Origin: Lentimonas sp. CC4 | GTDB lineage: Bacteria; Verrucomicrobiota; Verrucomicrobiia; Opitutales; Coraliomargaritaceae | Assembly (NCBI RefSeq): GCF_902728235.1 | Contig: NZ_CACVBO010000001.1 | Coordinates: 620,001-684,000, forward strand | Length of the DNA stretch: 64,000 nucleotides | Direction: 5' to 3' | Shown here: one piece after another, positions 8,893 through 18,013 of the stretch | Position numbering within the stretch: the stretch's first letter is position 1 | Layout of the letters: each line of letters begins with the position of its first letter | The notes under the pieces: generated by a model | The model's database searches: none | What the model saw: only the letters and a program-made list of their open reading frames with translations | Told to the model about the DNA's origin: nothing | Translations under genes and position numbers: made by a program

Positions 8893-10512
8893 ATGAACGA
8901 AATTTCCTGCCCTCACTGTGGTAAAGCATTCAAGATCGATGAGACCGGATACGCTGATCTCCTAAAGCAAGTCCGTGATAAGGAGTTCGACGCACAGTTG
9001 CACGAACGGCTGGAACTCGCTGCGAAACAAAAGGACGATGCCGTGGAGCTCGCGAAGGCAAAGCTTAGCACCGAGCTTAAGGCTGAGTCGCAGGAAAAAG
9101 AAGCAACGATCAAAGAGCTGAAGGTCCTGCTGGAAGCAGGGAAAACCGAGCAGCAGTTCGCGGTGACTAATGCGGTGACAACAGTTGAAAAGGAGCGTGA
9201 CGACCTCTTGAATCAGCTGAAGCAAGCAAAGCAGGAAACTCAGAATGCCTTCGAGCAGGCGGAGAGGGACAAGGCCAGTGCCGTCGAGCTAACCGAACAA
9301 AAGGTCAGTAGCGTATTGCGGACAGAGCTTCAGGAGCAGAAGGCAATTATCCAGGAACTCAAAGCTCAGTTGGATGCGGGGAGGACGATTCAGGAGTTGG
9401 CCGTCAAAGACGCCGTTACCAGCTTGGAAAAAGAAAAAAGCGACCTCGCTAATCAATTACAACAAGTCAAAGCCGATGGCGAGAACGCCACGAAGCTTGC
9501 TGGCATTGAAAAGCAGCAGGAACTCCAAGAGCTCAAAGGTCAGCTCGAAGCCAAGGAAATTAGCCAGAAGCTGGCAATTACTGAAGCGGTGGGTGTGGTT
9601 GAGAAAGAGCGAGACACACTCAAACACAACCTAGACCAAGCCGCCCTAGAAAAACAGGTCGCTGAGAAGGCCATTACGGATCAGTATGAAGTTCGCCTAA
9701 AAGACCGAGATGGGGAAATTGAACGTCTTAAGGAATTTAAGGCCAAACTCTCAACGAAGATGGTCGGCGAAACACTTGAGCAACACTGCGAAACGGAGTT
9801 CAATCGCATCCGTTCCACCGCATTCCCGAGAGCCTATTTCGAGAAAGACAACGATGCCAGCTCTGGGAGTAAGGGTGACTACGTCTTTAAGGACAATGAC
9901 GAGACTGGAACCGAGATCGTTTCCATCATGTTCGAGATGAAGAATGAGAACGATACCACGGCCACGAAAAAGAAGAATGAAGACTTCTTCAAAGAGCTGG
10001 ACAAAGACCGCAACGAGAAAGGCTGCGAATACGCTATCCTCGTCTCGCTCCTAGAACCCGAGAACGAACTCTACAACTCAGGGATCGTAGATGTGTCCTA
10101 CCGCTACGAAAAGATGTATGTCATCCGACCACAGTTCTTCATCCCGATGATTACATTACTGAGGGATGCCGCGATGAATGCCCTGAGCTACAAAAACGAA
10201 CTCGCACTGGTGAAATCCCAGAACATCGACGTGACGAACTTCGAGGCAGATTTAGAAGATTTTAAATCGAAATTTGGCAGGAACTACGATCTAGCCTCCA
10301 GACAATTCCAGACAGCAGTTTCTGAAATCGATAAATCGATCAGTCACCTACAGAAAACGAGAGATGCACTTTTGAAGTCGGAGAACAATCTACGCCTCGC
10401 AAACGACAAAGCCCAAGACGTGACAGTGAAAAAGCTCACGCGCAAGAACCCCACGATGAGTGAGAAATTCGAGCAAGCCAAAGCAGTCAGCCAAGCTGGT
10501 GAGATCGAGTAA
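8893..10512 (+). CDS. DUF2130 coiled-coil protein with RmuC-like nuclease domain
   Basis: 539 residues. The N-terminus carries a short zinc-ribbon half, CPHCGKAF. Residues about 40-290 form a long coiled coil with internal repeats: IKELKVLLEAGKT (73), IQELKAQLDAGRT (153) and LQELKGQLEAKE (211), each followed by a VEKERD/LEKEKSD segment; the first two units are 80 residues apart. The C-terminal domain (290-440) is the DUF2130 core and contains GDY (329) and FEMKNE (347-352), matching the Asp and E-x-K of a PD-(D/E)XK fold as in RmuC. A nuclease role is therefore plausible but not shown. The family often occurs near restriction genes; here it lies inside the operon between Res and an ABC-type ATPase. 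Confidence 0.82.
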   Translation: MNEISCPHCGKAFKIDETGYADLLKQVRDKEFDAQLHERLELAAKQKDDAVELAKAKLSTELKAESQEKEATIKELKVLLEAGKTEQQFAVTNAVTTVEKERDDLLNQLKQAKQETQNAFEQAERDKASAVELTEQKVSSVLRTELQEQKAIIQELKAQLDAGRTIQELAVKDAVTSLEKEKSDLANQLQQVKADGENATKLAGIEKQQELQELKGQLEAKEISQKLAITEAVGVVEKERDTLKHNLDQAALEKQVAEKAITDQYEVRLKDRDGEIERLKEFKAKLSTKMVGETLEQHCETEFNRIRSTAFPRAYFEKDNDASSGSKGDYVFKDNDETGTEIVSIMFEMKNENDTTATKKKNEDFFKELDKDRNEKGCEYAILVSLLEPENELYNSGIVDVSYRYEKMYVIRPQFFIPMITLLRDAAMNALSYKNELALVKSQNIDVTNFEADLEDFKSKFGRNYDLASRQFQTAVSEIDKSISHLQKTRDALLKSENNLRLANDKAQDVTVKKLTRKNPTMSEKFEQAKAVSQAGEIE

Positions 10513-10540
10513 GTCTAATCAACGCCCAAGCCCATTAGAG

Positions 10541-12628
10541 ATGAACATCGAGATAAAAAACTGTAACAATATCGATTTAGGAGTGATCGGCATTCAGCCT
10601 AAGAAGCTGAATATCAAGCTAGGTATTAACGGAACAGGCAAGAGCACCATTGCTAGATCATTGACGCTGAGTGTTGACGAAGAAGACCTCTCTTCACTCA
10701 AACCGTTCAAGCATGAAAATGACAAGACGGATGAGTATACACCTGCTGTGTCAGGATTAGACGAGATTGGTTCGGTCAAGGTTTTTAACGAAGAGTATGT
10801 CACTCAATTTGTATTCAAACCTGAAGAGCTGGTTGAAAATAGCTTCGAGATTTTCATTAAGACACCTGCATACACTCAGAAGATGGAGGCCATTAACGCC
10901 CTCATAGGAGATGCAAAAAAGGTTTTTCAAGAGCACGAATGGTTGGCTCAGGCGATCAAAGATTTCGATCAACTTGCTGCTGATATGCGCACGACTGCTG
11001 CGGGGGCGTTGGCTGGAAATAGTAAGATGTCGAAGGCGTTTGGTGGGAATGGCAATATTCTGGAAAATATTCCTGACGAGCTTTCGAGCTACACGAACTA
11101 TCTTAAATCGAATTCGAATGTGAAATGGTTGAAGTGGCAGGCTCAAGGGAACGCGTTTTTAGATTTGGACAGTGGTTGCCCTTACTGCATAGCACCTACA
11201 GAGGAGAATAAGGAGAGGATCAAAAAAGTCAGCGAGGTATATAACAGCAAGACTGTTGAAAACCTCGGTGCAATTATTGATGTGATCGAAAAGTTGGGAG
11301 ACTATTTCTCCACTTCAACTGTTTCGACCCTCGAAGGGATCGTGAAGAAAATTGAAGGTTTAAATGAAGCTGAGGAGCTTTTTCTCGTCACCCTGAAACA
11401 ACAGGCGGAAGCTCTTTCAAATCACCTAAAGAAGATACAAAATCTATCGAATTTCGACTTCAAGGATAAGGACAGGGCTGAGGAAGAAATCAACGCCCTG
11501 AAGATCGATATAAGCCTTTATCAATATCTAAACTCTGAAAAGACTCAGCAGGTGGTAGCTTCTGTTGACGCTTCCATCACCGAAGTTGTCGATAAAATTG
11601 GCCTCCTTAAAGGTCAAATTGCTCAACAAGAGAGGCTTGTTAAGGACGCTATCGAAAATAATCAAAAAGAGATTAATGGCTTTTTGTCCTACGCTGGCTA
11701 CAAGTATGAGGTAGAACTGCTAGGAGAGAAAAACGACATCAAACTACGGCTTAGACATACAGATGGAACTAAGGCTGTGCAAAATGGAGATCAGCATTTG
11801 AGCTATGGTGAAAGAAACGCATTTGCCGTGATCCTCTTCATGTATGAGTGTTTGGCTCAAAGCCCAGATTTGATAATTCTGGATGATCCAATTTCTTCAT
11901 TCGATAAGAATAAGAAATTCTCGATACTGCATAAGCTCTTTAGAGGCTCGAACTCATTGAAGTCTAAAACCGTTCTTTTGCTGACGCACGATGTCGAACC
12001 CGTCATCGACACCGTAAAGATCATGCCTGATAAATTCGCTGAGTTTACTGTGGCAAGCTATCTCAGAAATCGCAATGGCTCTCTTACCGAAGAGACTATC
12101 AGCTATGGAGATGTCCTCAGCTTTAAACAGGTTTGTGATGCAGTCAGGGAGACACATCCTAACAAACTTATCAGGTTAATTTACTTGAGAAGGTATTTTG
12201 ATATTCTTGATGACAAAGGTATGGAGTATCAGATGCTTTCAAGCCTTTTCAAGAAAGCCTCAACTCCATACATCAAGAATGGGGATGATGAGGTGGACTT
12301 TACCTCTGAACAAAAATCCGAGGTAGAGGGTAAGGTCAGTGAGCTTGTCGGAGGCTTTTCCTACGATGAGTTACTCGCTGTGATTGGCGATAACACCCAA
12401 ATAGTAGCTGCATACCGGCAGGCTGAAAATGGATATGAAAAGGTGCAGATCTTCAGGCTCCTTGAAGCGGAGCATGAAGATCATGTCGTAAGAAAGCATA
12501 TTAGTGAGACCTTCCACATCGAAAATGATCTAGTGTTCCAACTGTCACCTCAGAAGTATGATCCTGTCCCCGATTTTCTTATCGACACTTGCGACCAGTA
12601 TATCGACGAAAATCATACTCAGGGTTAG
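10541..12628 (+). CDS. AAA_13/SMC-like ATPase with CPYC zinc hook
   Basis: I start it at ATG 10541, 28 bases after the DUF2130 stop; the frame is open further upstream, inside the DUF2130 gene, but homology begins here. 695 residues. Walker A GINGTGKS (28-35), an ABC signature LSYGER, Walker B IILDDP with Asp 448-449, and an H-loop LLLTHD make a complete ABC-type head. Between the halves lie predicted helices and a CPYC (213-216) at the tip region, as in the zinc hook of Rad50 and RloC. Toward the end FHIEND is a motif common in AAA_13 defence ATPases. RloC and PrrC are tRNA anticodon nucleases with related heads, but I cannot identify an anticodon-nuclease triad. It is best read as a DNA-sensing ATPase of the restriction operon. 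Confidence 0.82.
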   Translation: MNIEIKNCNNIDLGVIGIQPKKLNIKLGINGTGKSTIARSLTLSVDEEDLSSLKPFKHENDKTDEYTPAVSGLDEIGSVKVFNEEYVTQFVFKPEELVENSFEIFIKTPAYTQKMEAINALIGDAKKVFQEHEWLAQAIKDFDQLAADMRTTAAGALAGNSKMSKAFGGNGNILENIPDELSSYTNYLKSNSNVKWLKWQAQGNAFLDLDSGCPYCIAPTEENKERIKKVSEVYNSKTVENLGAIIDVIEKLGDYFSTSTVSTLEGIVKKIEGLNEAEELFLVTLKQQAEALSNHLKKIQNLSNFDFKDKDRAEEEINALKIDISLYQYLNSEKTQQVVASVDASITEVVDKIGLLKGQIAQQERLVKDAIENNQKEINGFLSYAGYKYEVELLGEKNDIKLRLRHTDGTKAVQNGDQHLSYGERNAFAVILFMYECLAQSPDLIILDDPISSFDKNKKFSILHKLFRGSNSLKSKTVLLLTHDVEPVIDTVKIMPDKFAEFTVASYLRNRNGSLTEETISYGDVLSFKQVCDAVRETHPNKLIRLIYLRRYFDILDDKGMEYQMLSSLFKKASTPYIKNGDDEVDFTSEQKSEVEGKVSELVGGFSYDELLAVIGDNTQIVAAYRQAENGYEKVQIFRLLEAEHEDHVVRKHISETFHIENDLVFQLSPQKYDPVPDFLIDTCDQYIDENHTQG

Positions 12629-12735
12629 TTCATTATGCCCTATTCATCAAAGTCTTATTCCAGCCAGCGAGTAAGCACTATTACAAAGCGCTAATAATCT
12701 TCCTTACATGCTCTCATCTAGAGACCGAAGTCGAA

Positions 12736-15513
12736 ATGAAAATCGCACTCTATCTAAAAGCACTCGAAACTCAGCCTCGAAAGTTTGTATCCTTCCTGCA
12801 CGAGGAGGATCAAGGACCTACCGAATTCTCTGGGAAGGCTCGCCAGGAAGAGATGCTCATGCTCCGGCAGTTTGTGACAGAGTGCCTACTCAAGCCGTTT
12901 ATTTTTCTGATCTACCGGCGCTGGGCGTATCACACCCAGCAAAAAAGCCAATTCGTCCTTCGGCCACATCCAGAAGCATTGAGCGGTCAGTTTGAGCATA
13001 GCCGCCTAGCATTGGTATGCGAACTCGATGCATCGAACCAACTGGTAGTGATTGGGGCGGAAGCTCGTTCGGGGGACGTGGTCGAACACCTAGAGCGCGA
13101 GTGCTTGGCTCAGTTGGTCATTCCTTCTTCAGATCCGTGGGCATCACCCATAACAACCGACGAAGCGGGGCTGGATTTCATCCAACAGCTGCCAGAAGTC
13201 GGTGCAGATATTGAAAAAGCCATCCGTAGTTGGACGCACTATCTCGATTGGCGTCAAAAGCTGGCCGAGCGTAAAGCGAATGAGCTCTACACTTTTAAAA
13301 GCTCTACTGTCACCGCTCGTGGCAGTAAAGTCGAACTGACGCTCGAAGATCCGCATGTCTATGAAATGATCAAGAATCGGCTCGTGGGTGAAACTATTCG
13401 GCTCTACACTGAAGATGTGCGCGAACAGCTCGTTGCGGATCCAAACGACGAATCTGAGGACGAAGAGGATCGCTCAAGACGCACACCGCCACGAGCGGTG
13501 TTTGAAGGTGCATTTAAGTCGGTGCGCTCGGTCGGCAATGAACAAGAAGCCACCCGCGGTCGCGGCCGCTACAACCTTCGCCGGAGAGGCTCACCGACGG
13601 GTCAGCCTGAAATGTTGCGGATCTGCATCGAGGCTGAAAATGAGGATGGCGCTCAAACTTACGATGCGCGCGACATTCCCGATCGAGGCTTATTGCAAGC
13701 TGCGATGGAAGGTGAATTAGCGGCGATTGACGTGCAGCGTAATGGTCTTCGTAGGCTTGCAGAGTTTCAAAGCCAGAACCCACAGCTCCGCTCGTGGCTC
13801 TTTGATGCTAAGGCTGCGCTTCCTTGCAATGGTGAGCCGCCTGCATTTGAGGCGGATACATCGCCTCATCCGAATGAGGAGCAAATGGACTGTGTGAAGC
13901 AAGCGTTAGCGCTGGAAGATTTATTGCTCCTCTGGGGCCCTCCGGGCACAGGTAAAACCACTGTCATCGCTGAAATCGCATCGCAGTATTGCCGCCTTGA
14001 TGGTCGTATCTTGATTTCCTCACAGGCGAACCTCGCAGTGGATCAAGCCTTGGAGCGGCTACCACAACTGCCTCACATTCGTCCGGCTCGAATTAGTAGC
14101 AGTAAGCAGAACCGCAAAAGCACCCTAGTTCACGAAAATATGCGGTGGTGGCTGCGCGCTTGTGCCAATCAAGTGAAAGTCGACGCAGAATCGGAAACCG
14201 ATCCGACTTGGAAGGCCTTGATGAATGATTGGACGACGCACCTCCGAGAGAACGTCAAGCTGCAGGATCTGAATGAACCGACGATTCGACATTATCGGAA
14301 GCATGCAAACGTCATCGGAGCGACCTGTAGTGAGGCTGGTAAGCCGGACTTCTACAGTAGCACGGAAATCAACCCCGTGTTCGACCTGTCGATTGTGGAT
14401 GAGGTGAGTAAAGCGACTCCGCCCGAACTGATCCTGCCGGCATTGCTCGGCAAACGAACCTTACTGGTCGGTGACCACCGTCAATTACCTCCAGTCTTCC
14501 GGGAAACGACATTCCCTGAAGCAGTTGAAAACGGTGAAATCACTGAGCAGGAGTTTGATGATTTCAAGGAGATGGTAACAACCTCGTATTTTAATCATCT
14601 ATTCGAAAGCGTCGATCCGAGCACCCGCGTCGCGCTGGATCAGCAGTATCGCATGCACCCACAAATCATGGCTGCGGTGAATCAGTTTTACGCAGATCAG
14701 CCGCTACGGCCGGGGACGGGCCATGATAAGCTTTCAAAGCTTAAGCAACATAACTTCCATTTGGCCAGTCATTCGGGTGAGAAATGGTTAAAGCCCGGGG
14801 CGCACTTGGTCTGGATTGATTCCACTCATGACCTGCGAGGGCAAGCGGTCGAAAATCAGCGTGCAGGCACATCACGGTTCAATGAGGCCGAGGCTGATCT
14901 CTGTGTGGACTTATTACGTTCACTGCTACCCAAGACCGAGGACATCGGCATTATCAGTCTTTACCGTGCACAAATTCTCCAGATTCAAAAAAAGCTACGT
15001 GAAGAGAATGACTCGAAGCTTCGTCGTTTTTTGGAGGCAAAAGGTGTGAATACGGTCGATCAGTTCCAAGGAAGTGAGCGGGACATTATCATAGTGAGTC
15101 TCACGCGCACCGATGACCATCTGAGCGGCGAGTTCATTAAGGATTTCCGGCGCATCAATGTCGCGATTTCCAGAGCCCGAAAGCTGCTCATCGTCATCGG
15201 TCGAAAGAAGACCTTTGATTCCGGCCAAGTCGAGGTGCCAGCGGAGGAAATCGGGCAATCCGAAGTAAAGCCCGCCTATCAGGCGATCCGCGAGATCGCT
15301 GAACAGTATGGCACCTTCACGACTCTCCAAGCGGTCAGTTCTAATAGAGGCGAACGTAAAAAAGCATCACCTCCGAAGGGGAACCGTCGCCCTCAGCATA
15401 AGAAACACGACAAGTCTAAGAAGAATCACAAGCCTCGGCAAAATGAACAACTGAGCAAACATGAACTGAATACACTAATGAGCGACTTCGATCAAAAGTT
15501 CTCCAATACCTGA
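12736..15513 (+). CDS. UPF1-like superfamily 1 helicase
   Basis: Start taken at ATG 12736 (MKIALYLKALE); the open frame runs further upstream but overlaps the previous gene. 925 residues. The first 370 are an unknown N-terminal region. The helicase core has Walker A GPPGTGKT (401-408), a Walker B IVDEVSKA, motif III GDHRQLPP, motif IV QQYRMHP, motif V VDQFQGSERD and motif VI VAISRARK. These are the AAA_11/AAA_12 halves of UPF1/Dna2-type helicases that unwind DNA or RNA 5' to 3'. The last 60 residues are very rich in Lys, Arg and His (nucleic-acid binding tail). It lies 107 bases after the ATPase gene and 11 bases before the next. Helicases of this kind are common partners of nucleases in defence loci. 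Confidence 0.85.
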   Translation: MKIALYLKALETQPRKFVSFLHEEDQGPTEFSGKARQEEMLMLRQFVTECLLKPFIFLIYRRWAYHTQQKSQFVLRPHPEALSGQFEHSRLALVCELDASNQLVVIGAEARSGDVVEHLERECLAQLVIPSSDPWASPITTDEAGLDFIQQLPEVGADIEKAIRSWTHYLDWRQKLAERKANELYTFKSSTVTARGSKVELTLEDPHVYEMIKNRLVGETIRLYTEDVREQLVADPNDESEDEEDRSRRTPPRAVFEGAFKSVRSVGNEQEATRGRGRYNLRRRGSPTGQPEMLRICIEAENEDGAQTYDARDIPDRGLLQAAMEGELAAIDVQRNGLRRLAEFQSQNPQLRSWLFDAKAALPCNGEPPAFEADTSPHPNEEQMDCVKQALALEDLLLLWGPPGTGKTTVIAEIASQYCRLDGRILISSQANLAVDQALERLPQLPHIRPARISSSKQNRKSTLVHENMRWWLRACANQVKVDAESETDPTWKALMNDWTTHLRENVKLQDLNEPTIRHYRKHANVIGATCSEAGKPDFYSSTEINPVFDLSIVDEVSKATPPELILPALLGKRTLLVGDHRQLPPVFRETTFPEAVENGEITEQEFDDFKEMVTTSYFNHLFESVDPSTRVALDQQYRMHPQIMAAVNQFYADQPLRPGTGHDKLSKLKQHNFHLASHSGEKWLKPGAHLVWIDSTHDLRGQAVENQRAGTSRFNEAEADLCVDLLRSLLPKTEDIGIISLYRAQILQIQKKLREENDSKLRRFLEAKGVNTVDQFQGSERDIIIVSLTRTDDHLSGEFIKDFRRINVAISRARKLLIVIGRKKTFDSGQVEVPAEEIGQSEVKPAYQAIREIAEQYGTFTTLQAVSSNRGERKKASPPKGNRRPQHKKHDKSKKNHKPRQNEQLSKHELNTLMSDFDQKFSNT

Positions 15514-15524
15514 GACCTATTTAT

Positions 15525-16136
15525 ATGCCACTCCCACCAACCGCTGAAATCATTTGTTCTTTCACCACAGTAAAGACGCAACCGTTGAGCCCTTTTGTAT
15601 GGCTGCTATTGAAAACCCTCAAGAGCTTTGAAAGTCCCAACCGACCGGACTTCAAAGAACTTGCAGCGAAAATGGCTTTCAAAGATACCGCCTTCCTCAC
15701 TCAAGCATGGAGTGAATTGGAGCAATTCAAACTGTGTGAATCGGGAGAAGGTGAAACGCTGTCTAAAGAGCGATCTATTGTGCAGATGTTAATGAGAGGG
15801 ACCCGTGTAGATTATGAACATGCGAAACTCACAGGACAAGGTGAAGAGGCTTTGCGCGATGGTTTCATTCGTGTCGAACGCGAACGTAGGCGCACCGCCG
15901 AAGTGCTTTATTTCATAATTCGAGATGGTAAACCTGTGGCATGGAAAAACCACTTTGAGTCGAAAGATCTTGGTTCATTGGAGCATCCGAAATGGGCCAA
16001 TAAGGTAAATGCGGCAACGATTTCAAAAGCGCTGAAAGAACAGCGTGAATCAGACGACGAGCACATTGAACCAGACGAGCAGGTCTTCGACTTAGAAATC
16101 CACTGGGAAGAAAGCCGGAAGGTGAAGCTGGACTGA
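15525..16136 (+). CDS. Unknown 203-aa protein, possibly winged-helix
   Basis: I do not recognise it. It starts 11 bases after the helicase stop without an evident Shine-Dalgarno sequence. Residues about 20-75 alternate short helices and end in TAFLTQAWSELEQFKLCE, which looks like a winged-helix fold; LTGQGEEALRDGF (about 101-113) resembles the beta-hairpin that follows such domains. The C-terminus is acidic. No catalytic motif, signal peptide or membrane segment is visible. Position suggests a DNA-binding or specificity partner of the helicase. Confidence 0.7.
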   Translation: MPLPPTAEIICSFTTVKTQPLSPFVWLLLKTLKSFESPNRPDFKELAAKMAFKDTAFLTQAWSELEQFKLCESGEGETLSKERSIVQMLMRGTRVDYEHAKLTGQGEEALRDGFIRVERERRRTAEVLYFIIRDGKPVAWKNHFESKDLGSLEHPKWANKVNAATISKALKEQRESDDEHIEPDEQVFDLEIHWEESRKVKLD

Positions 16137-16195
16137 CCCTGATCTATTTTCGGTGACTCTATTCATTTTTCAATAAACAATTATATACAAATACG

Positions 16196-17974
16196 ATGCC
16201 TCAAGAACACGAAATTAAGAGTGAAAAGATTTTAGTAAAAAAAATATTTTCGGATATGTGGTTCCGGATTCCTGATTATCAGCGCCCTTACATATGGGGT
16301 AAAGATCAGGTAAATGACTTACTGGACGATTTAAACTTCGCTCAAAAGAATAAGCCTAATCAGGAGTATTTCCTAGGTTCTTTTGTTTACCAAAGTAAGC
16401 GCGCTGGAAGCGTTGTTGGACAACAGTTTGATGAGAATGACCTACTTGATGGCCAACAGCGGATGACAACTATGTTGATGCTTTTTGCATGCATTCGTGA
16501 CTTGGCTGATGAGCCAAAGGTCACTGCCAGTTGCACGAAGGCTATTTTCCAAGAAGGTGACGATATCGATGAGATCCCTGAGCGCACACGCATCGTGTTC
16601 GCAATTCGTGAGGCAGTTCAGGATTTTGTTAATGAATACATAAAGAAAGCTGGAGGCACTGCCCAAGAAGAAGAGTTAGAAGCGCTGATTCATAGTTCCG
16701 AAGACCCGTCTGTGCCTAACATGGTGAAAGCCATACAGGAAATACGGCGTTATCTGTCTGATCCAGAAAACTCAATTCTGCTGAAAGACTTTTTGATGTT
16801 CCTGCGCAATAAAGTCTTATTGATTTATGTTTCAACCGAAGACCTAGATGACGCTTTTCGCTTGTTCATGATTTTAAATGACCGTGGTGTGCCACTCCGC
16901 AATAGTGACATTCTAAAATCCCAGAATCTAGGTGCTTTAGAATGTGAGCAAGACAGTGAGCGCCTGAAACGGCGCTATGCTGAATTATGGGAAAAAGCTG
17001 AAGGTGAATTGGGCGATGAGTTTGACCGGTTCCTAAACTACCTTCGAACGGTTTTGGTCAAAGAGAAAGCTCGTTTGAACCTTTTAGACGAATATGATCA
17101 GAAGATATATAATCCAAAGGAAAAAGATAAGAAGACGGGCCAGCTAAAGCCCGCGTTGCTAACAAAAGGGAAAGCAACCTTTGAAATGGTCGAACGTTAC
17201 TTAAAGCACTACGGAACCTTGATCAATGGAGTTAATGTCACACAGGTTGGTGGTAACTTTCGCTTCGATAACTTGATTAAAATCATGTGGGTAGGATTAC
17301 CATCAACGGATTGGATTCCTCCACTGTTGCGCTACTTTGATCGTTTCAAATACAATGGAATACTAGAATTTTTAACGCTTCTGGATAATAAGTTTTCATC
17401 AGATTGGGTTTCGCAGTATACACCGACAGCACGTATTGAGAATATGAATGAGGTTATTCGTGTTGTAGAATCTTGCGCTACGCCTGAAGAGGTATTGCAG
17501 AGCGCTTGTTTCGATGTAGATCAGGATGCATTTGTCCGTTCCATCGAGTCTGCTGTGTATGGACGTAGGTTTACGCGTTACCTTCTATTGAAACTGGATT
17601 ATATTTACCACAATGAGTCCCAAAAGCTCAGCGTAGACCGTCTCTCTGTTGAGCACATCCTACCTCAGACTCCAGAGGATACCAGTCAATGGAAGCAGGA
17701 CTTCACCGATAAACAGCGTGAAGAATGGACACACCGATTGGGTAATCTGGTGCTGATCACAACCAACAAAAATGCCTCACAAGGGCGAAAGGACTATGCG
17801 AATAAGAAAAAGGACTATTTCCTGAAACGAATTGATACCTGCCCAAATTCACTGCGAGTGCTGAATCAGAACGATCAGTGGACGCCAGTTCAACTAGAAG
17901 CCAATCATCGTGAGGTTCTAGGTAAGCTCCGTGAGCATTATGGAATTGCTCTGCCTGTGGCTACCGAAAGCTAG
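16196..17974 (+). CDS. GmrSD-like DUF262/DUF1524 protein (second copy)
   Basis: Complete 592-residue protein with the same architecture as the truncated gene at the left edge but low sequence similarity to it. DUF262: IPDYQRPYIWG (about residues 24-34) and LLDGQQRMTT (83-92). A second conserved DUF262 element FMILNDRGVPL follows near 225. The DUF1524 HNH-type site is VEHILPQT (His about 485) and HRLGNLVLI about 30 residues later, with an Asn-rich NKNAS segment. Both halves are intact, so an active modification-dependent nuclease is plausible. It follows a 59-base A+T-rich gap that could hold its own promoter, and lies 39 bases before the Wadjet genes. Confidence 0.88.
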   Translation: MPQEHEIKSEKILVKKIFSDMWFRIPDYQRPYIWGKDQVNDLLDDLNFAQKNKPNQEYFLGSFVYQSKRAGSVVGQQFDENDLLDGQQRMTTMLMLFACIRDLADEPKVTASCTKAIFQEGDDIDEIPERTRIVFAIREAVQDFVNEYIKKAGGTAQEEELEALIHSSEDPSVPNMVKAIQEIRRYLSDPENSILLKDFLMFLRNKVLLIYVSTEDLDDAFRLFMILNDRGVPLRNSDILKSQNLGALECEQDSERLKRRYAELWEKAEGELGDEFDRFLNYLRTVLVKEKARLNLLDEYDQKIYNPKEKDKKTGQLKPALLTKGKATFEMVERYLKHYGTLINGVNVTQVGGNFRFDNLIKIMWVGLPSTDWIPPLLRYFDRFKYNGILEFLTLLDNKFSSDWVSQYTPTARIENMNEVIRVVESCATPEEVLQSACFDVDQDAFVRSIESAVYGRRFTRYLLLKLDYIYHNESQKLSVDRLSVEHILPQTPEDTSQWKQDFTDKQREEWTHRLGNLVLITTNKNASQGRKDYANKKKDYFLKRIDTCPNSLRVLNQNDQWTPVQLEANHREVLGKLREHYGIALPVATES

Positions 17975-18013
17975 GTAAGCTCTAGGAGCATATCAGATTA
18001 GAGTATTCACTTT

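Noticed and set aside
10541-12628. RloC/PrrC anticodon nuclease
   Set aside because: The ATPase head and zinc hook fit, but I could not place the Arg-Glu-His nuclease triad with confidence, so only the ATPase is claimed.
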